From assembly GCF_040954645.1 (NCBI RefSeq), contig NC_092806.1, forward strand, positions 27,243,644-27,307,643: a DNA stretch of 64,000 bases, written 5' to 3'. This document shows, piece by piece, positions 42,943-53,954 of the stretch. Made by a program: the position numbers and the translations under genes. The stretch is from Diabrotica undecimpunctata (taxonomy: Eukaryota; Arthropoda; Insecta; Coleoptera; Chrysomelidae). Each line of letters opens with the position of its first letter. Position 1 is the stretch's first letter. The notes beneath the pieces are model-generated. The model saw only the letters and a program-made list of their open reading frames with translations. It was not told the origin of the DNA and did not search any database.

Positions 42943-43474
42943 ACATTACTTTCATCAAACAAACAATTACATTTCACCTATCTCTACTTCATTGGATAAA
43001 ATCTGTCTCCTCAAGAACTTCCCCGTTTACTGTTAAACAATTACAATAGTTGACCTGAGTTCTCCAATCAACAATACAAGATAGTTTGAACCATGTTCTT
43101 TCAACCATCAATTAATAGAGTACCGGCATGTAAGTAATGTTTTATTTATTTGTTTATTTATTAATTCATTACAGTTTAATAGACTATTTTACCAATTTGT
43201 GGGTCTTACCTTGTCTGCTTAAACATTTTATTCAGTTATAAAACCACAGACATGTAATATTGGCATAATTACTGTAATTTATATAATTTATATCACCTAC
43301 CTTTGTTTTATCTTTATTAGACAACACCCTAATATGGGATTATTATTTTCAGCATTTTAACTTTGTATCGTGACCTGAAGAGGCTTTGCATATTATAGAA
43401 AGCGAAACCGGTCGTCCGATTAGTTAAATTAAATTGATTGTGAGTAAGTCTAATTTATTATTTCTTTTACCTTT
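42943..43474 (+). repeat. Right arm of the inverted repeat
   Basis: Begins ACATTACTTTCATCAAACAA and ends TTCTTTTACCTTT, next to the right TSD copy. Confidence 0.95.
43367..43420 (+). ncRNA. Hammerhead-like ribozyme motif F (right arm)
   Basis: Mirror copy of motif E on the + strand. The extra base after the core is G here (CTGAAGAG), and a loop base of stem II differs. Stems I, II and III are kept. Confidence 0.75.
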
Positions 43475-43487
43475 AGATAGATATTTC

Positions 43488-45344
43488 TTAGATTTTATTC
43501 GATTTATCTGAGGTCAAATCCTTCATAGAATTGAGATTATTATTAACATTATCATCAACAGATTTTTGGTTTGATATAGATGAAGAACTGCATAATATAA
43601 CTGCATAACTCAATAGTGATTATACTACTAACTTGGTCAAATTCTTCCTGTAAATGCTGTTTTATATGAACGTCATAATTACAGTATTGTTAAGATTTTA
43701 TTCAAGCTCTATAAACTGAAAACTAACTTTAGGCTTAGAATTTATTTAAATAATTTCATTTTTAAAGTAGTTACTATTCCAGTAGATATCAGTGGCATTA
43801 CTGGAAACGGAATTTTCGATTTTAATGTACTACAAATGCTTCTAAGTGTTCTTAAAAGTTCTTCACTGTAAACTGTTCTTCAGAACTTTTGAGAAATAGT
43901 TAAAATAATATGTTTATAAGATCATCAGAAGGAATTTAATTTGTAATCAGAATAACTTGAATAATCTCTTTTAGAATTTCGCATTTTAAAAAATTGAAAA
44001 ATGGGCTACGCTATGAATGTGTAGTATATGTATTGTGCGTCATATACTGTTTGAAACCCACTAAAATTCATACCAAAGATATTTATTTATTGCTTACAAT
44101 TACGATTTACGACTTCATTTAATAAATTTTCAGAACAAGTAATTCAACAACATCCGCAAGATGTTAATCAAACATATAAACTTTTGAAAGCTTTTATTAT
44201 TTTCAGAACTAACCCCAAGTTCTCTTCTTCTCAACAACACTGTTACCCGACCGCAATATTAAAAATGCAACACCCCGTTTCCTCACACGGTAGCTTAGTC
44301 CGATTTTTATATTTCAATCAAAATTTTTACGACATTCGTGTCATACCTTCACATGGCAAGATATATTTGGTCGGATCATAAAAACGAAACTGCTTGTTCC
44401 GGTTAGACGCTGGAGGTAATTTAGCGAGACGCTTCCCGTCGCGACGTCGACATTTAGAGCCAAATGTCCCTTGCAGATGTCAATTTGTAGGTAGATATGT
44501 TTAATAAAAATTCTTATTGAACTTTACCTGTTAATGGTAAATAAAAAATATGTTTTACTTAAAAGATTTTTTATTATCTCGTTGGAACTACATATAAAGG
44601 AAATGTTTTGAAGTCTATATTTTTAGATAAGACATATAAATAAAACATTGAAACCTAGTATTATATAAATAGACTAGGCGGGATCTGTAGAAATTCAGAC
44701 CATAATGGACATTTTCCATAGGAAGCTATTTTTTTGCTGGAATCCCTTCAGGATGTGCCCAATATTGATAATTACGATATGCGCCAGTCGCAAACCCTGT
44801 GCTAAACTTTGTTTATTTAACAAAATCTGAAAACAATTGAAAATTTCTCATTTTTTGCTCCTATTTTCGTTTATAATTCGGAAAATATTGATCCTAGAGA
44901 AAAAATTATAAAAAGTTAAAAGTTTCGTTATTAAATTTTACACAATATTTCGTTAGCTAGAAATTGAAAATTTTATGTTTATTGTTGAAAAAATAGCAAT
45001 AATTGGAAAAAAAAGTACAAAAAATGAAGTTAATCCTTTAAATGGAATTATGGATTTATTATTTTTAATGGAAATTAACCACAATTTTTGTGTAAAATAA
45101 GCTTATTTTGATGTTTTGGATTAAATTTCGGAAATTTTAACAAAAAACGGTTTCCGAAGTGGAAATGGAAATGAAAATGCTTTTATTACTTTCATGCCTG
45201 TCGTTCGTACAAGTATTATTCAACATAAATTTTTTAAGGGTAGAATTATTAATTAAAATTCTAAGTGAACTTAAACATCATACAATTTTACACAAAAAAG
45301 GTACCCTTGGTATTTTTCTAAGTTTGTCATGAGAAACTGACATT
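43488..45344. other. AT-rich DNA, nothing recognised
   Basis: No coding region supported. A GC-richer patch at 44,200-44,480 has no recognisable motif. Confidence 0.4.
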
Positions 45345-46115
45345 TATTGATTGTTGACCGACGTTGTCGAGAAATGAGAATGTTAGACCAAATATAATAG
45401 ATTCTGGTAGACCAAGAACAATTAACAAAGAAAATATTACCTATTTTAAATTTACTTGATCGAGATCCAACAGTTAGCGTAAGGAATATGGCAAGACAAA
45501 TACATAAATATGTCTTCTTTAAGTACTTGGAGGATACTGAAAAAGCAGCAGCTACATCCTTATCATTACAAGCAAGTCCAAGAGCTCTTGTCAGAAGATC
45601 TACCGGTTAGAGTGCAATTTTTTTAAAATGCATTCTTTTTACTGACGAGGCCATGATAATGAGACTATGATAATGGGCCACGAGGCCGTGATATGTACCT
45701 TGATGTTTTAAACAATTACTTATTCAATACATTAGAAGATTTAACGCTAAACGAGCGAAGATCTTTATTTTTTATGACCGATGGAGCTCCATCGCACTTT
45801 GATAGAAGGCGTCGTAATGGTTGAATAACCATTTTCCGAATCGATGGATTGGTAGAGGTATAGAATCTCCGATTGATAGGCCTCTTCGCTTATGCGATTT
45901 TAATCTTTTGGACTACACAGTTTGGTCGTATGTTAAGGAAAAAGTTTAAGCTACAGAGGTAAATTCACGCCAAGAATTGGAAGAAAAAATTTAATGTCAC
46001 TTTAATGACATCGTAGCTGATCCCCAACTGTTTAGAAGATTAATGGATTCTTTAGAAACAAGGATAGACTTGTGTATTCGTAAAAACAGAGGACATTTTG
46101 AACTTTTACTCTAAT
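45345..46115 (+). pseudogene. IS630/mariner-like transposase remnant, related to 32,591-33,919
   Basis: Frames joined by eye: SGRPRTINKENI, then LNLLDRDPTVSVRNMARQIH, CILFTDEAMI (first Asp), FFMTDGAPSHFDRR (second Asp), LNNHFPNRWIGRGIESPIDR, LCDFNLLDYTVWSYVKEKV and ATEVNSRQELEEKI, ending LETRIDLCIRKNRGHFELLL. 'NNHFPNRWIGRG' and 'LLDY-VW--VKEKVYAT' are characteristic of a widespread insect mariner-like group. A duplication of about 20 bp near 45,650 and many frameshifts and stops are present. Confidence 0.7.
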
Positions 46116-46381
46116 TGAGTTTTATTTGATGTTCTTAGTCTTTATTTTAAGTTTCTTCTTGTGATTTGAATGAATTTTGGTAATTAATAACTTTATCATT
46201 ACTTTATACCAGCATCGGATATTACATTACGGGATAACACTCTGTATATTGTAAACATCGAAACCAATCGCCTCCTTCATATTGTGAGTAGGTAATTTTT
46301 ACTTCTTTTGTCATTATATAGTCAATATGTATTCACATTCACAATCTTCTAGTTCTTAGTTTCCATAGTTTATGTGAGTGG

Positions 46382-47125
46382 GTGAATAAGGGTTACTATG
46401 CGATCCTTCAGTTGAAAACTCTATTTAACACCAATCAATTGACAAGTGTGTACTATGCATTGGTTTATTCATATATGGCCTATAATGTTGTCTTGTGGGG
46501 AAACTCTAGAAACTCTTCTAGAGTTTTTATAACTCAAAAGAGAATTCTTAGATTGATATTCAATATTGATAATAGACAATCATGTCGTAAATATTTTATT
46601 GAACACAGACTGTTGACTTTTCATGCTTTATATATTTATAAGTGTATTATTCACGTTAAAACTAAATTTCAAAATTTTATCCTCAACTCTGACTTTCATA
46701 ATTACCCAACAAGACACGGGAGGTTGATAAGCGTGTGTAAACACTCCACAACTCTCTTTGAAACTAGGCCTGATTTTGCGGGATCTAAATTTTACAATTG
46801 TTTGCCACTTAATATAAGAAATGAAAATAATATTCAAAAATTCAAAAATAAATTAAAAGCATGCTTGATCCAATTATGCGTTTACAACCTAAATGATTAT
46901 TTTGACTTAATAAAAGACTACAGGGAATGAGGACCGACGGGTTCAGAGACGCTCTATATCGCATATCTTTTTTTTTATATATTAATCTATATTTTATTGA
47001 TTTTGTTTTATGTAATTGTCCTATATAACTTGCTGATCATGCTTTATGTACTATATGACTTGTCCTATATCACAATGTGATCTGATGGGATTAATAAAGA
47101 ATATTCTATTCTATTCTATTCTATC
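46382..47125 (+). mobile_element. CR1/Daphne-like LINE C-terminus with (ATTCT)n tail
   Basis: An open frame (46,382-46,930) reads NKGYYAILQLKTLFNTNQLT, YYALVYSYMAYNVVLWGNSR, FITQKRILRLIFNIDNRQSC, FIEHRLLTFHALYIYKCIIH, DFHNYPTRHGRLI and SKFYNCLPLNIRNENNIQKF. This is the thumb and C-terminal region of a CR1/Daphne-like RT. No ATG opens it: the frame enters from an older truncated 5' end. About 180 bp of 3' UTR follows, with TTAATAAAGAATATTC and a run of ATTCT units at 47,101-47,124, the typical tail. Confidence 0.85.
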
Positions 47126-47223
47126 AATTCTTTTTCCGTTCCGACCAAGGTCTAGTAATGATAAACGACAAAAAAGGAATTAACTCCATGCGCTGTGAGC
47201 CAGGCCAATGAGCATATGTGTTA

Positions 47224-49397
47224 CTTTCTTTCTTCAGTCTTAAGTAATCCAACTTTGGACATAGGCCTCCCCCAAATCAATCCAGTGTCTTCTATTTTGC
47301 GCCACTTGCTTCCAGTTGTGTCCTCCGATCTTCGTAATGTCATCAGCTCATCTCATTTGTGGTCTTCCTCTGCTTATCCTTAAGTCGGGCATTGTATCCT
47401 GCGAAACTCCATTTTAATTTGGCAGCATGTTCTCCTGCATCTTTTACTTTGGTTTTGCTTCTAATCCATTTGTTTGTTTTCTTGTCTATTAGTCTTGATT
47501 GATCTTTCCATCACGAAGGATTGATCTTTCCATAAGATCACGAATTGAAAAAGCGCGAAACGCGTTCAACAATATGAAAAAGTGGTTCACAAGCAAAATC
47601 TCAATGGAACTAAAATTAAGACTGGTCAAGTGTTATGTCTTCCCGGTCTTGTTCTATGGAGCATTGGCATGGACCACAACGGAAGCCACCCTGAAGAAAC
47701 TAGAATCCTTTGAGCTGTGGATATATCGCCGTATTCTTCGGATATCCTGGACAGACCACATCACTAACGTGGAAGTAATGCAGAGAATAGGCAAAACCAA
47801 AGAAATAATCTTCACCGTAAAGAAACGGAAGCTTGAGTACTTCGGACATGTCATGAGGCATACTAAGTACCGGCTGCTACAGTTAATAGTCCAAGGAAGA
47901 ATCGACAGTAGGAGGGGACCGGGAAGAAGACGACACTCATGGATGCATAACCTGCGACAATGGTTCGGACTAACATCGACCGAACTGTTCAGAGGTGCCG
48001 TAAACAAAGTCAAAATAGCCTTGTTAATAGCCAACGTCCAAAACGGATAGGGCAAAGGAAGAAGAAGAAGATCTTTCCATCGCTCTTTGTGCTTTTACTA
48101 TTTTATCCATATTAGACTTGGTAAGTGTCCACGTCTGTGAACCATACGTGAGTATAGGAAGGATACACTGATCGTAAATTCTGGTTTTCAAATATTGTTC
48201 TATTTTAGTGCTTTTCAAGATCCAACTCAGTTTTCCAAATCCTGCCCACGCTAACCTTATTCTTCTGGTAATTTCGGCAGTTTGATTTTCTTTGTTAACT
48301 TTCATTATCTGTCCCAGGTAGATGTATTCGCTTACTGTTTCTAAATTTATGTCGTTCAACATTATTTCTCTAATGTTCGGTGTATTTGTCATTATTTTTG
48401 TTTTTTCCAAGTTCATCTTAAGTCCTACTTTTTCCGAAGCTTGAAATAGTTGCGTCATCATGGTCTGTAGTTCTTAGAAACTTGTAGCGAATATAACAAT
48501 GTCATCACCGTATCTTAAATAACTGTTTTCTTCCATTAACATTTATTCCTTTATCTGTCCAGTTAATATCTTTGAACACGTCTTCCAGTCCAAGTGTGAA
48601 TAGCTTTGGTGAGATAACATTTCCCTGGCGAACTCCTCTGTTGATTGGTTTAGCTTTGGTTTTCGCATCTATTTGTATTTTCATTGTAGCTTTCTTGTAA
48701 ATATTATGTATGAGCATTCTGCATCGGGAGTCTATCCTGCAGTTGTTCATAACTCTCTCTATTGCCCAAAGTTCTATGAAGTCGAATGCCTTTTCATAAT
48801 CAACGAAGCCAATGTATAAGTTCAAGTGATATTCATTGGTTTTCTCTATTAGAGTTCTGACTGTAAGAATATGATCCGCTGTACTGTAACTCTTTCGGAA
48901 TCCTGTCTGCTCTACCGGTTGATAGCTATCGAGCTTCAACGTTAACCTGTTAGTTATTACTCTCATAAACAGTTTGTACATTTGGAACAGCAGGGAGATT
49001 GGCCTATATTTCTTCAGATCTCCCCTGTCTCCCTTTTTGAAGAGAAGTATTGTCAAACTTTCATTCCAATCATCTGGAACTTCTCCTCTGTGAAGACATT
49101 CGTTGAAAAAATTTTTCAATTCTTCGAGAATAATTTCACTCCCCTCCTTCAACATTTCTACAAGTATTCCATCTGGGCCTGGAGCCTTATTGTTCTTTAG
49201 TTGTGCCATAGCTTGTTCTATTTCGAAGGATTCTATGTTAGGGAGTATTTCTGAGTTGATATTCGTTGTCTTTCTCTTGAGATCTTCCTTTGCAGTGTTA
49301 TCTGGGTTCTTGTTTGAGGAATATAAATCACGGTAAAATGATTGAGTAACTTTTAGGATTTCGTTCTTTTCTCTTATTTCTTTTCCATCTTTATCCT
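47224..49397 (-). mobile_element. 5'-truncated LINE with a 10-bp TSD, interrupted by a second LINE
   Basis: ATATGTGTTA flanks the element at 47,214-47,223 and 49,398-49,407. The minus strand encodes the endonuclease-RT linker, QLKNNKAPGPDGILVEMLKE, WNESLTILLFKKGDRGDLKK, EQTGFRKSYSTADHILTVRT, YIGFVDYEKAFDFIELWA, INRGVRQGNVISPKLFTLGL, YGDDIVIFAT (YADD as YGDD), GLKMNLEKTKIMTN and YIYLGQIMKV. It breaks at KAQRAMERS where a 557-bp + strand LINE is inserted, and resumes at 47,500 with TNKWIRSKTKVKDAGEHAAK, LKWSFAG and the final tail. Few defects: one stop after the YGDD box and a small number of shifts. Confidence 0.88.
47513..48069 (+). mobile_element. 5'-truncated LINE nested in the 47,224-49,397 LINE
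   Basis: GATCTTTCCATC lies at 47,501-47,512 and 48,070-48,081. The + strand frame (47,499-48,050) reads SRIEKARNAFNNMKKWFTSK, LRLVKCYVFPVLFYGALAWT, IYRRILRISWTDHITNVEVM, KLEYFGHVMRHTKYRLLQLI, GRIDSRRGPGRRRHSWMHNL and ALLIANVQNG, then a GAAGAAGAAG tail. This is the thumb and C-terminus of an RTE-like LINE. At the 5' junction an extra copy of the target (GATCTTTCCAT at 47,521-47,531) is present, as if local filler was made during integration. Confidence 0.9.
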
Positions 49398-49407
49398 ATA
49401 TGTGTTA

Positions 49408-50779
49408 TACCATGCTCAAATGTTTACATTATGGTCATCATATTTCTAGGAAAAAATGTCTTTACTTTTCACATCCATCATCGTTGATGTAGTCCTCTAG
49501 ATAACTTAAATAGAGTGGTCAGTGTTTTATCAATTTTTACATAGTAAGTAATTTTTGATATATTTGTTTTTGGCTTTAATTTTTGTAATATTAAGTAGTG
49601 AATTACGCAAAAATGTAATATTTCCCTGACTGAATGGTATGTTGTATTAGGGATGAGTGAGTTGCGCAAATACTTTCGCTTGCCAAACTTTCTACCTTAA
49701 AAAAATTAAGTTAAAAATATGATCAGGCCTATTAACATTCTTAAATATAAAACTAATCCTCTTTATTTAATCGGAATAATGAATCAATTTTTAAATAACA
49801 AAAAACACTAATTAAAATGTTATTCTGTAACTATCCACTATGACTAACGAATATAAATCCCCCAATTAATCACCTCGACTTTATTAACCGAACCAAATTA
49901 ATTCGTTTATAACCATACGCATTTTGAATCATCGCAGCATGTCGTATATTGCATGCAACATGCCAATAAGTCGCGAAAAGCGGATTTCGACGAAGTGTAC
50001 ATGCATATGCTACTTTCAAATTTAAAAATACCCTTTCGTCTGATTTACAGCCACCAACGAACGACAGACACACTCGAATGACATGCAAATGCACAAGGCC
50101 TTCGACTAGATATGATCAGCAACCGATAACTCAGAAGTGACGGTAATGGTTCTCTGCGACACTCACTTTCCATCCTACACAAGATCCAAGCTTGTACCAA
50201 TCCAATTGGCAGGTTGTTTGGAGAAAATATTTGTGCAAATGAAATGAAAAGTTTATGTCGCCGTGCATATTTGTTCGTGCGATGCACGACGTACTGAATT
50301 TGCAAAAATCTTAAACTTTTCTCTATGACTATTGACTATAAATTACTTATTACTTCCGATATTATGGAATAGAATGATTTTTATATTAAATTTATTTCAA
50401 ATCATGGAGCAACAGGTAAATTTTACACTATTACAGCTGTGCGGTACTGACTAATTGCAGATTGCAGGGATTTATTTAATGTAATTATCATTAACTAAAG
50501 CATTTATGAAAACAAAATAATTTAAAGTAAAAAAGTGCATTTAGATTTTAATATTTATTGCTTCTTGTATTATTATTTCAAAAGTTCTTTATTCGGCACT
50601 GTCAACAAGAACATTCACAAACATAAAATGAGATTCACAGAACATTTACGAGTGTAGGTCAATAGTAAGATCAAGATAGCCAATTAAAGATAAAATTCTA
50701 AATAGACAAACGTAGATCTCGTGATAGGAAAGAAGACGGTACTTGCACTCAAGGTAAAAATTCCCATCAGCCGCTTATG
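49408..50779. other. Non-coding DNA, nothing recognised
   Basis: A GC-richer patch (49,870-50,305) has minus-strand frames with no known motif. They look like chance frames. Confidence 0.4.
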
Positions 50780-51830
50780 CTATGACCTCATAAAGTGACT
50801 ATGAATGTAAATGCTACCTTGAACAGCCTTAGTGACAAAATTGCGGACGTCCAACCATGAAAGGTTAAGAATTCTAAGGATTCTAGAATTCGATGGACAC
50901 TATGTTTCGTGAGCTCCGACTATAAGGGGTGCCATGCAAGCAGTTATCTCGGGGTATCGGGTTTGCATGGTCTCGATTGCAAAGGAATCGAGGCTCAGTG
51001 TATAACGCCGTTATATTGGCGGCGTCCATATCTAAAGGTACAGGACCTTTCCAGCTGATCGCAGCGTCCGCGACAAGTACCCGATCACCCTGTTGCGTGA
51101 CAAGATCAGGTATTTTCAGAGTACCATCAGAGAATCTGATTCTTGGCTCTACCTCACATATCCACCCTTTTCTTTTAGCTGCTTTTTAAAGATTCATTTG
51201 AAACGTGACGTGGCTGAAACTCTCGTTACGTTCGCATCCTATTCGCCACCTTCTCTCATGTGGGTAGAAGGTTTCCTCTGAGCTGAATTGTCTTGATGTA
51301 ATTCCTCCGCGAACCGTAGGGCGGTAGAATGTTAATCCAGACAGAGCATACGGATTGTGAAGAGCCCTGGCAGAGACCGTTACCGGTATAGCTGGCATCC
51401 AACTTTTGGCTTAACTCACGAGTGAACGATGCAAAACTACCAGCTGTTGCTTCTGTTCATTTGAACATTTTCTCCCAAATACGTGATATGTATAATAGAA
51501 AGATGGTAATTGCGGTAGCTTTAGTAACTGAGCTAATCAATTTCACCACTGTCCTTCTTATGATAGCCGGGACGTGCATGGCTAGTGGGAGCTTACCCTC
51601 TTTAGTGGGAGCATGTATATATGCATCGGCATACGTGCAATTGAGGAAAAGAATTTTCAGTACGGCTATACGCACGGCTTTGTCAATACCTCTGTTAAAT
51701 TCCTTTTCCTATTTTCGAAAATCCTCTACTATGGAAGGTTTTGATATCTGCCAGCATGGCTCTGGTCAGATAAAAGGAATAATCATTACTATTTTAGAAT
51801 ATTATCAGCAGTCTCATTACCAATAATTTC
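50780..51830 (-). mobile_element. R2-like LINE fragment: post-RT region and PD-(D/E)XK endonuclease
   Basis: Minus strand, upstream to downstream: IDKAVRIAVLKILFLNCTYA, then DAYIHAPTKEGKLPLAMHVP, AIIRRTVVKLISSVTKATAI (the 'D--VR--V--WL-L', 'A-IHAP---GGL-IP-L---IP' region after the RT of R2-type proteins). Then GCERNESFSHVTFQMNL (degraded Cys/His knuckle), KGWICEVEPRIRFSDGTLKI and PDLVTQQGDRVLVADAAISW. 'EPRIR...G...K-PDLV...VLV-D--I-W' is the restriction-enzyme-like endonuclease of R2 clade LINEs. A C-terminal ILRILNLSWLDVRNFVTKAV fits the last domain. There are several frameshifts. No 28S rDNA target sequence is recognisable at either side. The patch is GC-richer than the neighbours. Confidence 0.65.
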
Positions 51831-52707
51831 TTTACATTCACAACAAAGTTACTTTTTTACACCTGTCAGTAGCTTAAAGGACTATTAGAAATTCCAAGCT
51901 GTTGTCTACTTATAAGTTGTAGGCTTCAGAGCCTTAACTGTTTGAGGTAATAGACATTTTGGCTAAATTGAGGCATTTCTTCAGGCACTCTTGAGTTCAA
52001 AATCGATTGCTAGTAGTTCTGCTTGCAAAAATGTTTTAATATTTCCGAGGGCCATTAAAGTCTGGCTTTATGACCAGTCACCCATATTCCTACTCGGGCG
52101 GATACATTGGAAGAGAAAACCTCCCATCTAGATCCAAAATGAAGGAAAACCTATTATTTATGTCTTGTATGTCGTTTTGATTTATTTTTCTTATGTCTTT
52201 TGGTTGGTATTTTATTCGAAGTCCCCACCCCTCAAGACAAATGTCTAGATCTGCCACTGTTCCTACTTCATCTTCCATCAGTATAAAACGTGATTGCTGT
52301 ACAATTAATGGTCATATACATATGTGAAATTATTAAAATAATTTCAGAGTTTTCAAATAATATAACTTCACTAATATGACAACAGACAGGCTGTTCCAAT
52401 TTTAATATATTGTGTTTGTGTTTTAATGTTTTGTGCCGTCCAAAAAATTTTTATTTAATTTATTTATACACCCTGACACAACAGCTGTAGTGTAGACATC
52501 AAATAATATATAAAATAATAATAACATCTTACTAAATATTTATAACAACATACGTATAATAAGGTTTTAAATTCAGAATTGCGAGTAAATGTATTCCTAA
52601 AGGGGAAGGTGATTCTCAGTACCTTAGTACCCAGGAAGTACCTTAGTTTATAGAGCTTTCCTTAAGCTGATATCTTGTAGTTTTTAATACAAATAAGAAT
52701 AACGTAC
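51831..52707. other. Non-coding DNA, nothing recognised
   Basis: No supported gene. CTGAAGA-like sequence near 51,980 (minus) does not complete a hammerhead fold. Confidence 0.4.
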
Positions 52708-52756
52708 TGGGCCTGATGATGGGGAAAACATTGTAAGCCTAGAAACCGGTAGCCCA
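52708..52756 (+). ncRNA. Hammerhead-like ribozyme motif G
   Basis: + strand: stem I TGGGC, intact core CTGATGA, stem II (TGGG...GCCTA, with a wobble pair; the T can pair with the last A), GAA, stem III ACCGGT, A, then GCCCA closing stem I with five pairs. All core residues are kept, making this one of the best copies. Confidence 0.72.
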
Positions 52757-53456
52757 AAATTTACGAACTTTATTAAATAAAAACTACTTAAGATTGTGAG
52801 TATTGGTGAACAATAGATGTGGTTTACAATAATTAGGCGAGATAATTAAATGTTTACAGGTAATAGTTAAATTGTTTATAAACACTCACCAATATTACTG
52901 TTTTATACACTCTCTGTATTCACATAAGCAGGTTTCACACGCAGTGGTTTCACACGCAGTGGTTTCACGTAGAAGTTTTAATTTGTCTTTTCTTAGTGTT
53001 TGTCTGTAACGGATTCGCGGTATTATTCACATGTAAACACTGTAACCGTTTCTTTTTGAGTAGTCGTTCACTACGAGAGGAGACAAGAGCGTCTATCTTC
53101 TACGGGAACAAAATTAAAAAAGTTAAAAAACAACATTTGTTGTTCCTACAGGAACCAATAGGTAAGAGAGAGATTTTTCTTTTGCATTGTCCAAGAATGT
53201 CTTTATTTCTCGCGGTTGGAAATAAAATGAGGTAGGAGGAATTATTACTAAGGGTTACGAAGGGTATAAAACATTGTTTTTCGCGTGTGACAAAGTTAAT
53301 AAGGGATTCTCTTGTAATTTGTGTGATTACTTTTTGTGTTATCTGACACTTGTTTATAATAGATATTTTTACTTCGAAATTATGTTTTGTAGAAAAAAAA
53401 AAGATTCGTGAATGGACACAGATATCAAATGCAAGACAATTATTCCATATTGCAGA
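52757..53456. other. Non-coding DNA with a 15-bp tandem repeat
   Basis: GGTTTCACACGCAGT is present 2.6 times at 52,931-52,970. A GC-richer stretch near 53,000-53,230 has no recognisable coding motif. Confidence 0.5.
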
Positions 53457-53635
53457 CAGTGACGGATCCAGAAATTTTTGTCAGGGGAGGTCATGGGTCT
53501 TGAGGGTGATTTTGATACAGGATTTAAATTTTTGTACCTTTCAGTGGCTGATCCCCAGAAATTTTGTGTCGGGGGAGGGGGGTCATGGGTCTTAACCGTG
53601 ATTTTGATATATGATTTAGATTTTTGCACCTTTAC
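53457..53635 (+). repeat. Tandem duplication of an 85-95 bp G-rich unit
   Basis: A unit starting CAGTGACGGATCCAGAAATT at 53,457 is repeated from 53,542 (CAGTGGCTGATCCCCAGAAA) and includes GGTCATGGGTCTT and GATTTTGAT in both. CAGTGGCGGATCC-type ends are common at insect repeats. A related G-rich phrase on the other strand is at 55,510-55,551. Confidence 0.75.
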
Positions 53636-53954
53636 CCTACGGGTGCAAAGAAGGGTACGACATTAAGAGGTCTTAAACTTATACAAAAAAAATAATTTAA
53701 ACCCACATACTCTATGAGAGTAAAATCAAGTGTACAAGACCATTAAACGAAAGGAAAGTTAGAAAGATAATTAAAATATAAATACTGAAAAATCAAGGAC
53801 TAGAAAGGACTAGGACAAGGAATTTAAACTAGGTATTTTAAAGACAATTAATTTAAACCCACCTATCGTATAGCTACCAAATCAAGAACAAACCAAGGAT
53901 AAATAAGTATAAACCAAAGTTAAGTAATTCAAATGCAATAACGCAATGTATGTG

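Larger units (their letters stand above)
42260..43474. mobile_element. Inverted-repeat insertion (2 x 532 bp) with a 13-bp TSD, PLE-like ends
   Basis: AGATAGATATTTC occurs at 42,247-42,259 and 43,475-43,487. Between them, 42,296-42,827 and 42,943-43,474 are inverted copies of each other; every matched position sums to 85,770, so there is no net indel. I saw about seven mismatches in 532 bp. A 115-bp spacer separates the arms, and 36 unpaired bases sit between the left TSD and the left arm. Each arm carries a hammerhead-like motif 54 bp from its outer end, reading outward. There is no coding. Inverted and incomplete copies with a short extra piece at one end are described for Penelope, which is my preferred reading; a fold-back element is the alternative. 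Confidence 0.85.

Noticed and set aside
49870..50305. Minus-strand frames in a GC-richer patch as a small gene
   Set aside because: No motif, no start context or splice pattern I can support, and the composition is not codon-like.
51940..52000. CTGAAGAAATGCC on the minus strand as a ninth hammerhead-like motif
   Set aside because: No GAAA block with a stem III and no stem I closing strand could be found.
53350..53666. Overlapping frames on both strands
   Set aside because: They arise from the duplicated G-rich repeat unit and show no domain.
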